Origin: Mycobacterium colombiense CECT 3035
GTDB taxonomy: Bacteria > Actinomycetota > Actinomycetes > Mycobacteriales > Mycobacteriaceae
DNA length: 64,000 nt
Assembly: GCF_002105755.1 (NCBI RefSeq)
Contig: NZ_CP020821.1
Coordinates: forward strand, 3,596,001-3,660,000
Reading direction: 5' to 3'
Shown one piece after another: positions 40,452 through 51,485 of the stretch (position 1 is the stretch's first letter; each line of letters starts with the position of its first letter). A model generated the notes under the pieces. That model was not told where the DNA came from and made no database searches. It was given only the letters and a program-made list of their open reading frames with translations. The translations under genes were made by a program, and so were the position numbers.

Positions 40452-42080
40452 TCACAACCTATCCCCGCGCTCGCCGCCTGAATTCGGCGCGTGCGGGATG
40501 GCGTCCAGCAACTGCCGGGTGTACTCGTGGCCGGGCTCGGTGAACAGCTTGTCGGTGGCCGCGTGCTCCACCACGCGGCCCGCCAGCATTACCAGGACGT
40601 CGTCGGCTATCTGCCGGATCACCGCCAGGTCGTGGCTGATGAACAGGTAGGCCAGGCCCAGCTCGGCCTGCAGCTCGGTCAGCAGATCGAGGATCTGCGC
40701 CTGCACCAGCACGTCGAGGGCGGACACCGCCTCGTCGCAGACCAGCACCTCGGGCCGCAGCGCCAACGCCCGCGCGATCGCGACCCGCTGGCGCTGGCCG
40801 CCCGAGAGCTCGCGCGGCAGCCTGCTCAGCACCGACGACGGCAGCGCCACCTGATCGAGGAGTTCGCGCACCGTTTTCTCGCGGTGGACGCGGTCGCCGA
40901 CGCGGTGAATCCGCAGCGGTTCCTCGATGGCGCGGAACACCGAGTACATCGGGTCCAGGCTGCTGTACGGGTTCTGGAAGACGGGTTGCACGCGCCGGCG
41001 AAAAGCCATCATCGCGTCGCGGCCCGTTCTATCGGATATCGGCGTACCGCCGAAAACGACCGTGCCAGAGGTGGGTTGGAGAAGTCCCAGCGCCATGCGG
41101 GCCACCGTCGACTTTCCCGACCCGGATTCGCCGACGATGGCCAGGGTGCGGGACCGCTGCAGCCGGAACGACACCGCGTCGACGGCGCGAAATTCGCCGC
41201 GCCGCCAGGGTGTGCCGTGCGAATCCCGGTAGATTTTGGTGAGCTCCGAGGCGACCAGGATGTCGTCGGTCCGTGCGGGTGTCGGCCGGCCCGTGCGCGT
41301 CAGCGACGGCGCCGCGGCCACCAGCCGCTGGGTGTACTCGTGTCGGGGCCGGCGCAGGATCGTCTGTGCCGCACCGGTTTCCACGACGATGCCACGGTGC
41401 ACGACGACGACGCGCTCCGCCCGCTCGGCGGCCAGCGCCAGATCGTGCGTGATCAGCAGCAGCGCGGTGCCCAGCTCGTCGGTGAGCCGCTGCAGATGGT
41501 CGAGGACCTGACGCTGCACCGTGACGTCGAGCGCGGACGTGGGCTCGTCGGCGATCAGCAGCTGCGGACGACCCGCCAACCCGATGGCGATCAGCGCGCG
41601 CTGGCACATACCGCCCGATAATTGGTGCGGGTACTTACCCGCCTGCCTCGCCGGGTCCGGCATGCCGGCCTGGGCGAGCAGTTCGACCGCGCGTTGCCGC
41701 GCCCGGCGGCCGTCGGTGTTGGCCCGCAACGCTTCCCGGATCTGAAAGCCGACCTTCCACACCGGGTTGAGGTTGGTCATCGGGTCTTGCGGCACGTAGC
41801 CGATGCGGCGGCCCCTGATCGAGCGCAGCACCCGGCGATCCGCCGACGTTATGTCGATCCCGTCAAACATGATGCGGCCGGCCGTGATTCGCCCTCCCGG
41901 CGGCAACAGCCCCAGGATCGCGGCGGCCGTGGTGGACTTGCCCGATCCCGACTCGCCGACCACGGCGACGGTCTGGCCGCGTTCGACGCGCAGATCCACG
42001 CCGGCCACCGCGGGGGCGTGGTCGCCGAACCTGACCTCGAGGCCCTCGACCGTCAGCAGCGCGGAGTCACCGGCGGTCAT
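40452..42080 (-). CDS. dppD: Dipeptide ABC transporter, fused dual ATPase DppD
   Basis: 542 residues containing two complete ABC domains in one chain (in enteric bacteria these are separate DppD and DppF). Walker A GESGSGKST occurs at about 43 and again at 317. Signatures are LSGGMCQRALIA in the first half and LSGGQRQRVAIA in the second; Walker B LLIADEPTSALD and VLVCDEAVSALD. Both sites look active. It powers the DppBC permease. ATG 42080 overlaps the dppC stop in ATGA. Confidence 0.95.
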   Translation of the reverse strand: MTAGDSALLTVEGLEVRFGDHAPAVAGVDLRVERGQTVAVVGESGSGKSTTAAAILGLLPPGGRITAGRIMFDGIDITSADRRVLRSIRGRRIGYVPQDPMTNLNPVWKVGFQIREALRANTDGRRARQRAVELLAQAGMPDPARQAGKYPHQLSGGMCQRALIAIGLAGRPQLLIADEPTSALDVTVQRQVLDHLQRLTDELGTALLLITHDLALAAERAERVVVVHRGIVVETGAAQTILRRPRHEYTQRLVAAAPSLTRTGRPTPARTDDILVASELTKIYRDSHGTPWRRGEFRAVDAVSFRLQRSRTLAIVGESGSGKSTVARMALGLLQPTSGTVVFGGTPISDRTGRDAMMAFRRRVQPVFQNPYSSLDPMYSVFRAIEEPLRIHRVGDRVHREKTVRELLDQVALPSSVLSRLPRELSGGQRQRVAIARALALRPEVLVCDEAVSALDVLVQAQILDLLTELQAELGLAYLFISHDLAVIRQIADDVLVMLAGRVVEHAATDKLFTEPGHEYTRQLLDAIPHAPNSGGERGDRL

Positions 42081-42934
42081 GCGCGCCTGGCCCGCGAGGC
42101 CGGATCCAGGGCGTCGCGCAGCGCGTCGCCCATCATCATGAACGCGAGCACGGTCGTCGCCAGCGCGCCGGCGGGATAGAACAGGATCGGCGAGCCGGCG
42201 CGCAGCCGGGTCTGGGCGAGGTTGATGTCGCCGCCCCAGGACACCACCGAACTCGGCAGGCCGACGCCGAGGTAGGACAGCGTGGCCTCGGTGACGATGA
42301 ACGCACCCAGCGCGATCGTGGACATCGCGATCACCGGTCCCACCGCGTTGGGCAGGGCGTGCCGGAGCAGCGTTTGAAACCTGCTCATCCCCAACGCTTT
42401 AGCCGCGAGCACGTAGTCGCTGCCGCGCACTTCCAGCACCGCGCCGCGGGCGATCCTGGCGATCTGCGGCCAGCCGAACAAGGCCAGGATGGCGATCACC
42501 GTCCACACCGTCCGATGGTGCAGAACCTGCATCAGCACGATCGCGGCCAGCAGCAGCGGCAGCCCGAAGAAGATATCGGTGACGCGGGAGATGACGGCGT
42601 CGAGCCACCCGCCGTAGAAGCCGGCGAGAGCTCCCACCACCCCGCCGACGGCGAACACCAGCAGCGTGGCGCCCAGCCCCACCGTCACCGAGGCCCGCGC
42701 CCCGTAGACGGTGCGCGCGTAGATGTCGTGGCCCTGCAGGTCGGTGCCGAACCAGTGCTCCGCCGACGGGCTGCGCAGGCTCTGGCCGGGATCGGCATAG
42801 CCGGGGTCGGCGTGGGTGAACAACGCGGGAAACAGCGCGACGAGAAGGATGAGCAGGATCAGCGCGGCGGCCACGATGAACTTCGGACGGCGCCGCAGCT
42901 TCCGCCAGGTTTCCCCCCAAAAGCCCTCAGCCAT
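42077..42934 (-). CDS. dppC: Dipeptide ABC permease DppC
   Basis: 285-residue inner-membrane permease. The start AEGFWGETWRKLRRRPKFIVA has the OppC-type cytoplasmic tail before the first helix; the EAA loop region LGMSRFQTLLRHALPNAVGPV contacts the ATPase. Six hydrophobic segments. ATG 42934 overlaps the dppB end by 8 bp; longer in-frame starts add nothing conserved. Confidence 0.93.
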   Translation of the reverse strand: MAEGFWGETWRKLRRRPKFIVAAALILLILLVALFPALFTHADPGYADPGQSLRSPSAEHWFGTDLQGHDIYARTVYGARASVTVGLGATLLVFAVGGVVGALAGFYGGWLDAVISRVTDIFFGLPLLLAAIVLMQVLHHRTVWTVIAILALFGWPQIARIARGAVLEVRGSDYVLAAKALGMSRFQTLLRHALPNAVGPVIAMSTIALGAFIVTEATLSYLGVGLPSSVVSWGGDINLAQTRLRAGSPILFYPAGALATTVLAFMMMGDALRDALDPASRARRA

Positions 42935-43853
42935 AGCGGATCCTGGGGTCCAGCGCGGCATACAGCAGGTCCACCAGCAGGTTGGTGACCAGATAGATCA
43001 GCACCAGCACCGTCACGATCGAGACCACCGTGGGCGCCTCCTGCCGGGTGACGGCCTGATAGAGCACGCCGCCGACGCCGTGGATGTTGAAGATGCCCTC
43101 GGTCACGATCGCCCCGCCCATCAGCGCCCCCAGGTCGGCGCCCAGGAACGTCACGACCGGGATCAGCGAGTTGCGCAGGATGTGCACGGTCACCACCCGT
43201 GGCCGCGACAACCCCTTGGCGGTCGCGGTGCGGACGTAGTCGGCGTGCGCGTTGGCGGCCACCGCCGATCGGGTCAACCGCACGATGTAGGCGAATGAGA
43301 CCGAGCCCAAGACGATTCCGGGCAGCAGCAGGCGCGCGAGGCTCGCCCGTTCGCCGACGGTGACCGGCGCGACGCCCAGCTTGACCCCGAACAGGAACTG
43401 GGCCAGAAAGCCCAGCACGAAGATCGGGATCGCGATGATGATCAGTCCGGCGATCAGCACCGTGGCGTCGAAGAGTCCGCCCTGGCGCAACCCGGAAATC
43501 ACGCCGAACCCGACGCCCAGCACCGCCTCGACGACCAAGGCGATCAAGGCGAGCCGGAGCGTGACCGGAAACGCATGGGCGAGAACGGCACTGACCGGCA
43601 ATCCGGAGTAGGCGCGGCCCAGGTCGCCGTGCACGACCCCGCCCAGGTAGCGCAGGTACTGCACGATGAAGGGGTCGTCGAGGTGATAGCGGGCCCGCAG
43701 CGCGGCCGCCACGGCCGGCGTCAGCGGGCGATCCCCGGCGATGGCGGCCAGCGGGTCACCGGGCAGCAGGAAGACCATGCCGTAGATCAGTAGCGTCGCG
43801 CCCAAGAAGACGGGCACCATGACGGCGATCCTGCGCGCGATGTACCAACCCAT
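42927..43853 (-). CDS. dppB: Dipeptide ABC permease DppB
   Basis: 308-residue inner-membrane permease starting MGWYIARRIAVMVPVFLGAT, the usual OppB/DppB opening. Six hydrophobic segments and the EAA loop ATAKGLSRPRVVTVHILRNSLIPVV (residues in the middle of the chain). Same length as Mtb DppB in my recollection. It starts 2 nt after the dppA stop and overlaps dppC. Confidence 0.95.
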   Translation of the reverse strand: MGWYIARRIAVMVPVFLGATLLIYGMVFLLPGDPLAAIAGDRPLTPAVAAALRARYHLDDPFIVQYLRYLGGVVHGDLGRAYSGLPVSAVLAHAFPVTLRLALIALVVEAVLGVGFGVISGLRQGGLFDATVLIAGLIIIAIPIFVLGFLAQFLFGVKLGVAPVTVGERASLARLLLPGIVLGSVSFAYIVRLTRSAVAANAHADYVRTATAKGLSRPRVVTVHILRNSLIPVVTFLGADLGALMGGAIVTEGIFNIHGVGGVLYQAVTRQEAPTVVSIVTVLVLIYLVTNLLVDLLYAALDPRIRYG

Positions 43854-43855
43854 CG

Positions 43856-45493
43856 TCACTCCTTGACGATGTTCTCGTAGTCGGGCAGCCCGTTCCAGGT
43901 GACCTTGACGGCGCTGACCTCCGGCGACCAGCCGACCACGGCGATGTAGTACCACAACGGCACTGCGGGCATGTCGTGCAACAGGATTCGTTGCGCGACG
44001 TTGACCAGCGCGTCGGCCTGCCGCAGGTCGGGGGCCGCCTCGGCGGCGGCCAGGGCTGCGTCGAACTCGCGGCTGGAGTATCCGACGTCATTGGATCCCG
44101 CGCCGGTGGTGTACAGCGGGGCGAGGAACTCGATCATCGACGGGTAGTCGCCCATCCAGCCGGCCCGGAACGCGGTGTCGATGGTGCGGTTGGTGATCTG
44201 GGTGCGAAACCCGGCGAAGGTGGGCTGCGGCGCACCGGCGGCATCGATGCCCAGCACGTTCTTGATGCTGTTGGCCACCGCGTCCACCCACTCCTGGTGG
44301 CCGCTGTCGGCGTTGTAGGCGATGGCGTACCGCCCGCTCCACGGTGAGATCGCGTTGGCCTGGGCCCAGAGTTGTTGTGCGCGTCCGGGATTGAAGTCCA
44401 ACGCGGCACTGCCCGGGATGTTCGGATCGAATCCCGGCAGCGAGCTGGCGGTGAAGTCACGGGCCGGGCTGCGGGTGTTGTTGAAGATCTGCTGGCAGAT
44501 CTGCGGACGGTTGATGGCCGCCGACAGCGCCAGCCGGCGCAGCCGGCCCTCCTCACCCCCGAAGTGCGGCAGCCGCAGCGGCGTGTCGACCGATTGGCTG
44601 ACGGCGACGGGTCCGCGGGCGGCGTTGCCGCCCAGGTCGCGCTCGTAGATCGTCAACGCGCTGGACGGGATGGTGTCCAGCACGTCGAGGTTGCCGGACA
44701 GCAGGTCGGCGTAGGCGGTGTCGAGGTTGGAGTAGAACTCGAACCTCAGCCCCTTGTTGTGTGGCTTGCGGTTGCCACGGTAACCGGGGTTGGGCCGCAG
44801 GTCGATTCGGACGTTGTGCTCCCACGCGGGCCCGTCGGGACCGTCGGCGAGTCGGTACGGGCCGTTGCCGACCGGGTGCTGCCCGAAGGCGCTCATGTCC
44901 CGAAAGGCGGCCTGCGGCAATGGATAGAACGCACTGTGCCCCAGCCGCAGCGTGAAGTCGATGGTGGGCGCCTTCAGCCGGACGGTGAACTCCCGGTCGT
45001 TGATCACCCGGAGGCCGGACATGGTGGTGGCCGTCGGCTTGCCGTCGCCGGTCAGCCCGGCGACGGCGTCGTACCCGTCGATGGGGCTGAAAAAGCTCTG
45101 CTGCAGTTGGGCATTGGTGCTCAGCGCCCCGTAGTTCCACGCGTCGACGAAGGAATGGGCCGTCACCGGCGACCCGTCGGTGAACGTCCAGCCGGGTTTG
45201 AGGAGGATCCGGTAGTTGACGTTGTCGGTGGTGTCCACCGACTGGGCGACCTCCGGCGACGGGTTTCCGGCGGCGTCGTAGGACATCAGCCCGGCGAAGA
45301 GCCGATCGAGGATCCGGCCGCCCTGGCTGTCGTTGGTGCCGGTGGGAATCAGGGGGTTCGGCGGTTCGCCGCCGTTGACCACCACCAGATCCGGGCTCAG
45401 CGCGCCGCCACCACAACCGGCCAGCGAGGCGATCGTCAGCATCGCGGCGGCAACCGGGGCCAGCAGGGCCACCGGTATCCGCATCCGACGCAT
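43856..45493 (-). CDS. dppA: Dipeptide/heme-binding lipoprotein DppA
   Basis: 545-residue solute-binding lipoprotein of the oligopeptide family (SBP_bac_5), outside the membrane. The lipobox LAGC puts the acylated cysteine at residue 27. The family opening SPDLVVVNGGEPPNPLIP and QGGRILDRLFAGLMSYD follow. In Mtb the Dpp system imports peptides and is reported to be needed for using heme as an iron source. First gene of dppABCD; a TAGGGT at 45502-45507 lies 8 nt before its ATG. Confidence 0.94.
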   Translation of the reverse strand: MRRMRIPVALLAPVAAAMLTIASLAGCGGGALSPDLVVVNGGEPPNPLIPTGTNDSQGGRILDRLFAGLMSYDAAGNPSPEVAQSVDTTDNVNYRILLKPGWTFTDGSPVTAHSFVDAWNYGALSTNAQLQQSFFSPIDGYDAVAGLTGDGKPTATTMSGLRVINDREFTVRLKAPTIDFTLRLGHSAFYPLPQAAFRDMSAFGQHPVGNGPYRLADGPDGPAWEHNVRIDLRPNPGYRGNRKPHNKGLRFEFYSNLDTAYADLLSGNLDVLDTIPSSALTIYERDLGGNAARGPVAVSQSVDTPLRLPHFGGEEGRLRRLALSAAINRPQICQQIFNNTRSPARDFTASSLPGFDPNIPGSAALDFNPGRAQQLWAQANAISPWSGRYAIAYNADSGHQEWVDAVANSIKNVLGIDAAGAPQPTFAGFRTQITNRTIDTAFRAGWMGDYPSMIEFLAPLYTTGAGSNDVGYSSREFDAALAAAEAAPDLRQADALVNVAQRILLHDMPAVPLWYYIAVVGWSPEVSAVKVTWNGLPDYENIVKE

Positions 45494-45501
45494 GACACCC
45501 G

Positions 45502-45507
45502 ACCCTA
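45502..45507 (-). promoter_or_regulatory. -10 box TAGGGT for dppA
   Basis: Minus-strand TAGGGT ends 8 nt before ATG 45493, giving a leaderless or 1-nt-leader transcript for the dpp operon. Divergent from the promoter at 45557. Confidence 0.4.
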
Positions 45508-45556
45508 GGGCCTGAAGTCGTCGCGCGGTGAAGTGCCCGGCGCGGCTTCGTTAACT

Positions 45557-45562
45557 TAGAAT
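45557..45562 (+). promoter_or_regulatory. -10 box TAGAAT, leaderless geometry
   Basis: TAGAAT ends 6 nt before GTG 45569 of the LppU-like gene. Confidence 0.55.
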
Positions 45563-45568
45563 CCGGCC

Positions 45569-46366
45569 GTGACTGTGGCGTATCTGGCCTCCGACGAATC
45601 GGCGGTGCGCACGGGCCGTTTGCTGTTCTCCCTCGGTCTGCCGGCAATCGGATTGGTCTGCCTGGTCGTTGGGCTGGTGGAGCGCTCCCGCGGCCGTCGG
45701 CGGGCTCCCGCCTATCCGCCGCCGCAGTACCCGCCGGGCTTTCCCGGCAACGCCGGGTACCCGTATCCGCCAGCCCCGGGCTACCCGGTTCCGCCGTATC
45801 CGCCCTATCCGGGTTACCCGGCCGGCTATCCGCCCCGGCCGCGGACGCCGAAGTCGGCCACCACGCTCATCACCATCGGCGCGGTGCTGCTTGTCCTGGG
45901 CGTCCTCGGCAACGCGGTGCGGGTGCTGTCCCCGCACGGAGCCGACGCCCTGCTGGGGGTCGGCCAGTGTATCACCGAAAGTGATTACGCGGCACATCAT
46001 TTCGACGAACCCACGGACGCTGGCTGCGCGGACCCGGCGAACACCTACGAACTCGCTTTCAAGGGCGGCACCTCGGAGAGCTGCCCCGACGGCCAACGGG
46101 ACCACTCGATCTACGAGCGGGTCACCAATCCCAGGACGACGTTGTGTTTCATGATCAACCTGCGGCAGGACCAGTGCTACCAGGTGACCCGCGACGGCGA
46201 AGCCGTGAGCATGAAACCGGACGACTGCAACGCGTCAGGCCCCATGCACGTCAGAGTCAGTCAGCGCATCGAGGGCAGCTCGGACAAGACTCGGTGCCCA
46301 CCCGACAGCAGGGGCATCGCCTACCCCGCCCCCGCGCGGGTCTACTGCCTGGTCAGAGTCGATTGA
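45569..46366 (+). CDS. Pro-rich membrane protein with LppU-like exported domain
   Basis: 265 residues. A first hydrophobic segment (RLLFSLGLPAIGLVCLVVGLV) is followed by a Pro/Tyr-rich linker of PYPP and YPPPQYPP units, a second hydrophobic segment (TTLITIGAVLLVLGVLGNAV), then a domain with six or more cysteines. The latter, VGQCITESDY...CADPANTYEL...CPDG...CFMINLRQDQCY, resembles the LppU/SCO3897 family, probably exported and disulfide-bonded. Function unknown. GTG 45569 follows TAGAAT by 6 nt. I do not recall it between dppA and acs in Mtb. Confidence 0.75.
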   Translation: MTVAYLASDESAVRTGRLLFSLGLPAIGLVCLVVGLVERSRGRRRAPAYPPPQYPPGFPGNAGYPYPPAPGYPVPPYPPYPGYPAGYPPRPRTPKSATTLITIGAVLLVLGVLGNAVRVLSPHGADALLGVGQCITESDYAAHHFDEPTDAGCADPANTYELAFKGGTSESCPDGQRDHSIYERVTNPRTTLCFMINLRQDQCYQVTRDGEAVSMKPDDCNASGPMHVRVSQRIEGSSDKTRCPPDSRGIAYPAPARVYCLVRVD

Positions 46367-46372
46367 CGCCGC

Positions 46373-46915
46373 TCAGACCGCGGTGATCGGATGCACCTGC
46401 AACGCGCAGGCCTCGATGGTGGCCGACACGGTCACCACGTTGGTGGTGTCCGGCGGATTGATGAGCAGGTCGGTATAGGTGGGGCATGGCGCGCCGTGGG
46501 CGTCGACGGCGATGCCCTCGACGATGGCCTGCCCCTGAGTCGATATCGACAGAATGACCGTGGGCGGCTCATTGACGCCCGCCGGCAGCCCGCCCAGGTA
46601 TCCGCGCAGCGTGGGCTGGGCATGGATCAGCGGGCCACCCGCACCCGAGTCGACCCCGGCGTATCCGGTGAGCGTGCACGGGTCGGCGCCGCCGGCGAGG
46701 CTGAATGTCAGGGTCAGCCCCCGGTGCCCCACGGCGGCCTCGGCGGGCGAGGCGGTGACCGCGATCTGGTCCGACCAGCACGGCGTCGGCGCGTCGGCGG
46801 TGTCGGCGGGCATGGCCGCTGCGGGCCACCCCAGCGTGGTGGCCGCGGCGTAAACCGCTGCGGCCCCGGCAAAGCTGGGGACTAGTCGGCGGATGGCCCG
46901 CCCGTGGACCGGCAC
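46373..46915 (-). CDS. Secreted DUF4232-type protein
   Basis: 180 residues from GTG 46915. A signal peptide (RRLVPSFAGAAAVYAAATTLG, likely cut near AAAMPADT) precedes a DUF4232-like beta domain: PCWSDQIAVTASPAEAAVGH, DPCTLTGYAGVDSG and a C-terminal EACALQVHPITAV, with four cysteines for two disulfides. Function unknown. GTG 46915 is chosen because minus-strand GATAAT ends 7 nt upstream; GTG 46942 is also in frame but overlaps that box. It converges with the LppU-like gene, stops 6 bp apart. Confidence 0.75.
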   Translation of the reverse strand: MPVHGRAIRRLVPSFAGAAAVYAAATTLGWPAAAMPADTADAPTPCWSDQIAVTASPAEAAVGHRGLTLTFSLAGGADPCTLTGYAGVDSGAGGPLIHAQPTLRGYLGGLPAGVNEPPTVILSISTQGQAIVEGIAVDAHGAPCPTYTDLLINPPDTTNVVTVSATIEACALQVHPITAV

Positions 46916-46922
46916 ACGGGTG

Positions 46923-46928
46923 ATTATC
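46923..46928 (-). promoter_or_regulatory. -10 box GATAAT, leaderless geometry
   Basis: Minus-strand GATAAT ends 7 nt before GTG 46915. It decides the start of the DUF4232 gene. Confidence 0.55.
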
Positions 46929-47051
46929 CGGCATCGGGGCACACTTTGACCCCGGATTCGCGCGCGCGGCTACCACTCGCACGGCTTCACCTCACCGGGC
47001 TAGGCTCGCAGTCGGCCACCGACCGGCGCAGTCTCGACACAGGAGAACCCA

Positions 47052-49004
<1,953 letters not shown>

Positions 49005-49014
49005 TCGCTGCCGA

Positions 49015-49713
49015 TCAGCCCGGCAGCGGGCTGAACCCCGCACCCGGCCGGTGTTTTGCGTTGATGTCGGCCAGTGCGGCGTTGAACGACATCACCACCG
49101 CCGGGGTGTGCAGCGGGATGTATTTGATGATGCACGTCGGCAGGTTGTCACTGAACGCGCCGTGAATCATGCCCACCAGCAGGTTGTTGACGGTGACGGG
49201 CGCCCCGGAGTCACCCGGCTGGCCGCACACCTGCATGACGATGGTGCCCGGGTCCTGCCCCGGTCCCCAGGTGACGCCGCACGAATTGCCCGTGGTTCGC
49301 CCCTGCTTGCAGGCGATCTCGCCGAAGGCCGGGTCCGGCCCGACGCCGCTGATCAGGAAGCCGTTGTAGTTGGCCACCGGGGTCACCTTCGCCGGATCGA
49401 ACTTGATCACCGCGTAGTCCAGGTTGTCGTTGCCCGAAACCATGGTGCCCAGTACGCCCGCCTTCTCGGCGCCCTCGGCCGCCACCTGCGCTCCCGGGCC
49501 GCCACAGTGCGCGGAGGTGAAGCCGATCAGCTCACCGGCGGCATCGCCGCCGATGGTGGTCAGGGTGCACATCGTGTCCCCGTTGATGACGATGCCCGCC
49601 CCACCGCCCATCGGGACGCGGACGTCAGCTGCGGCGGCGCGGGCAAACGAACCCATCGCGGCCACGAGCAGGGCAACCATCGCCACTAGGAAGCATCGGT
49701 GCGCCCTCCGCAC
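49015..49713 (-). CDS. Secreted chymotrypsin-like serine protease (Rv3668c-like)
   Basis: 232 residues, the same as Mtb Rv3668c as I recall it. A signal peptide (LVAMVALLVAAMGSFARAAAA) is followed by an S1-type domain with the full triad: His69 in FTSAHC, Asp99 in NLDYAVI and Ser169 in GQPGDSGAPV. The disulfide cysteines around the His and Ser loops are present. Substrate unknown. GTG 49713 has TAGGAG upstream; the frame stays open to 50190 but that stretch is antisense to the next gene. It converges with acs. Confidence 0.88.
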   Translation of the reverse strand: MRRAHRCFLVAMVALLVAAMGSFARAAAADVRVPMGGGAGIVINGDTMCTLTTIGGDAAGELIGFTSAHCGGPGAQVAAEGAEKAGVLGTMVSGNDNLDYAVIKFDPAKVTPVANYNGFLISGVGPDPAFGEIACKQGRTTGNSCGVTWGPGQDPGTIVMQVCGQPGDSGAPVTVNNLLVGMIHGAFSDNLPTCIIKYIPLHTPAVVMSFNAALADINAKHRPGAGFSPLPG

Positions 49714-49975
49714 AGCCCCACTCCTATCGGTAGGCCGGACATCGCGACCGGCTTGGCCGAGTGTAATCGGCCGGGATGGGATGTTCGCGCTCCGAAAGCG
49801 CCGTGGCACCGCGGCGTCGCCGACCTCCTTCTGGCCGAACCGAACTGGCCGTCCGGGCGCCCGAACCTGCGGCGTGGCGGCCGGCCGGCCTCGGATGGCT
49901 TCGTCTATCCGGGCGCCACATGGCAACATGAACCGCGACGACAGCGAGCCGGGCGACGACGAAAGAGGACCGTCT

Positions 49976-50515
49976 GTGAGCAAAGCCGATGGCAAGACCG
50001 GTGTGCCCAGCACCCTGACCACGATTCCGTTGACCGACCCGCATGCCAAACCCGCCGAGCCATCGATCGGTGACCTGATCAAAGACGCCACCACCCAGGT
50101 CTCCACGCTGGTGCGCGCCGAAGTCGAACTGGCCCGCGCCGAAATTACCCGGGACGTCAAAAAGGGTCTCACCGGCAGCGTCTTCTTCATCGCCGCGCTG
50201 GTGGTGCTGTTCTACTCCACCTTCTTTTTCTTCTTCTTCCTCGCCGAGCTGCTGGACACCTGGTTGTGGCGCTGGGTGTCGTTCCTGATCGTATTCGGGA
50301 TCATGGTCGTGGTCGGCGCCGTGCTGGCCCTGTTCGGCTTCCTCAAGGTGCGCCGGATCCGCGGACCGCGCGAGACGATCGAATCGGTCAAGGAGACGCG
50401 CAGCGCGCTCACCCCGGGCCACGACAAGGCTCCGGGCGGCGCCAAGGCGCTCCCCGAGCCCCACGGCAGGCACGCCAAGCCCGGCAGCGACGCCGGCGAT
50501 CCATCGGGTTGGTAG
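49976..50515 (+). CDS. Phage-holin superfamily membrane protein (Rv3669-like)
   Basis: 179 residues. A soluble N-terminus with a helix (SIGDLIKDATTQVSTLVRAEVELARAEI) leads to two long hydrophobic segments (FFIAALVVLFYSTFFFFFFL, WVSFLIVFGIMVVVGAVLAL) and a charged tail. This is the actinobacterial holin-like PF07332 pattern; it is a housekeeping membrane protein, not evidence of a prophage. GTG 49976 has AGAGGA upstream. Its TAG directly abuts the ATG of ephE. Confidence 0.82.
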   Translation: MSKADGKTGVPSTLTTIPLTDPHAKPAEPSIGDLIKDATTQVSTLVRAEVELARAEITRDVKKGLTGSVFFIAALVVLFYSTFFFFFFLAELLDTWLWRWVSFLIVFGIMVVVGAVLALFGFLKVRRIRGPRETIESVKETRSALTPGHDKAPGGAKALPEPHGRHAKPGSDAGDPSGW

Positions 50516-51475
50516 ATGGCGCCGCCGGATCCGTCGGTAACCCGCATCGAGGGCCCGTGGCGCCATCTCGATGTGCACGCCAACGGCATCCGCTTCCACG
50601 TCGTCGAGGCGTTGAGCGACGCCGACGGCCCGCCCGCCACGGCGCGCCCGCTGGTGATGCTGCTGCACGGTTTCGGATCGTTCTGGTGGTCCTGGCGGCA
50701 TCAGCTGCGCGCACTGCGGGGCGCGCGGGTGATCGCCGTCGACCTGCGCGGCTACGGCGGCAGCGATAAGCCGCCCCGCGGCTACGACGGCTGGACGATG
50801 GCCGGCGACACCGCCGGACTCATCAGGGCGCTGGGACACTCCTCGGCCACCCTGGTGGGCCATGCCGACGGCGGGCTGGCGTGCTGGGCCAGCGCCTTGC
50901 TGCATCCGCGGCTGGTGTCGGCAATCGCGCTGATCAGTTCGCCGCACCCGGCGGCGTTGCGCAGATCCACGCTGACGCGACGCGACCAGGGCTATGCGCT
51001 GCTGCCGACGCTGCTGCAATACCAGATACCGCTATGGCCCGAGCGCGTGTTGACCCGCGACGACGGCGCCGAGGTCGAGCGCCTGGTCCGCAGCCGCAGC
51101 TGCGGCAAATGGCTTGCCTCCGAAGACTTCTCCGAAACCATCGGCCACCTGCGGACGGCGATTCAGATCCCGGCGGCCGCGCACAGCGCACTGGAATACC
51201 AGCGCTGGGCGGTACGCAGCCAGCTGCGCGACGAGGGCCGGCGCTTCATGAGGTCGATGAGCCAGCAGCTCAGCGTGCCGCTGTTGCACCTGCGCGGCGA
51301 GGCGGACCCGTATGTGCTTGCCGACCCGGTGGACCGCACGCGGCGCTACGCGCCGCAGGGACGCTACGTATCTATCTCGGGCGCAGGGCATTTCAGCCAT
51401 GAAGAGGCCCCCGAGGAGATCAACCGGCACCTGACGAAGTTCCTTGAACAGGTGCACCCGACCCGAGCGAGATGA
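50516..51475 (+). CDS. ephE: Alpha/beta hydrolase, EphE (Rv3670)
   Basis: 319-residue hydrolase of the epoxide-hydrolase subfamily. Oxyanion region LLHGFGSFWWSW, nucleophile elbow VGHADGGLACW with Asp118, and the His in GAGHFSHEEAP are present; the Trp usually next to the nucleophile is Ala here, as in other EphE-type sequences to my knowledge. Real substrate unknown. It starts immediately after the holin-like gene and ends 11 bp from the convergent marP. Confidence 0.88.
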   Translation: MAPPDPSVTRIEGPWRHLDVHANGIRFHVVEALSDADGPPATARPLVMLLHGFGSFWWSWRHQLRALRGARVIAVDLRGYGGSDKPPRGYDGWTMAGDTAGLIRALGHSSATLVGHADGGLACWASALLHPRLVSAIALISSPHPAALRRSTLTRRDQGYALLPTLLQYQIPLWPERVLTRDDGAEVERLVRSRSCGKWLASEDFSETIGHLRTAIQIPAAAHSALEYQRWAVRSQLRDEGRRFMRSMSQQLSVPLLHLRGEADPYVLADPVDRTRRYAPQGRYVSISGAGHFSHEEAPEEINRHLTKFLEQVHPTRAR

Positions 51476-51485
51476 GCGCGCCGGC

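Noticed and set aside
49976..50515. Holin-like protein as sign of a prophage
   Set aside because: It is a conserved mycobacterial core gene between the protease and ephE; no other phage genes nearby.
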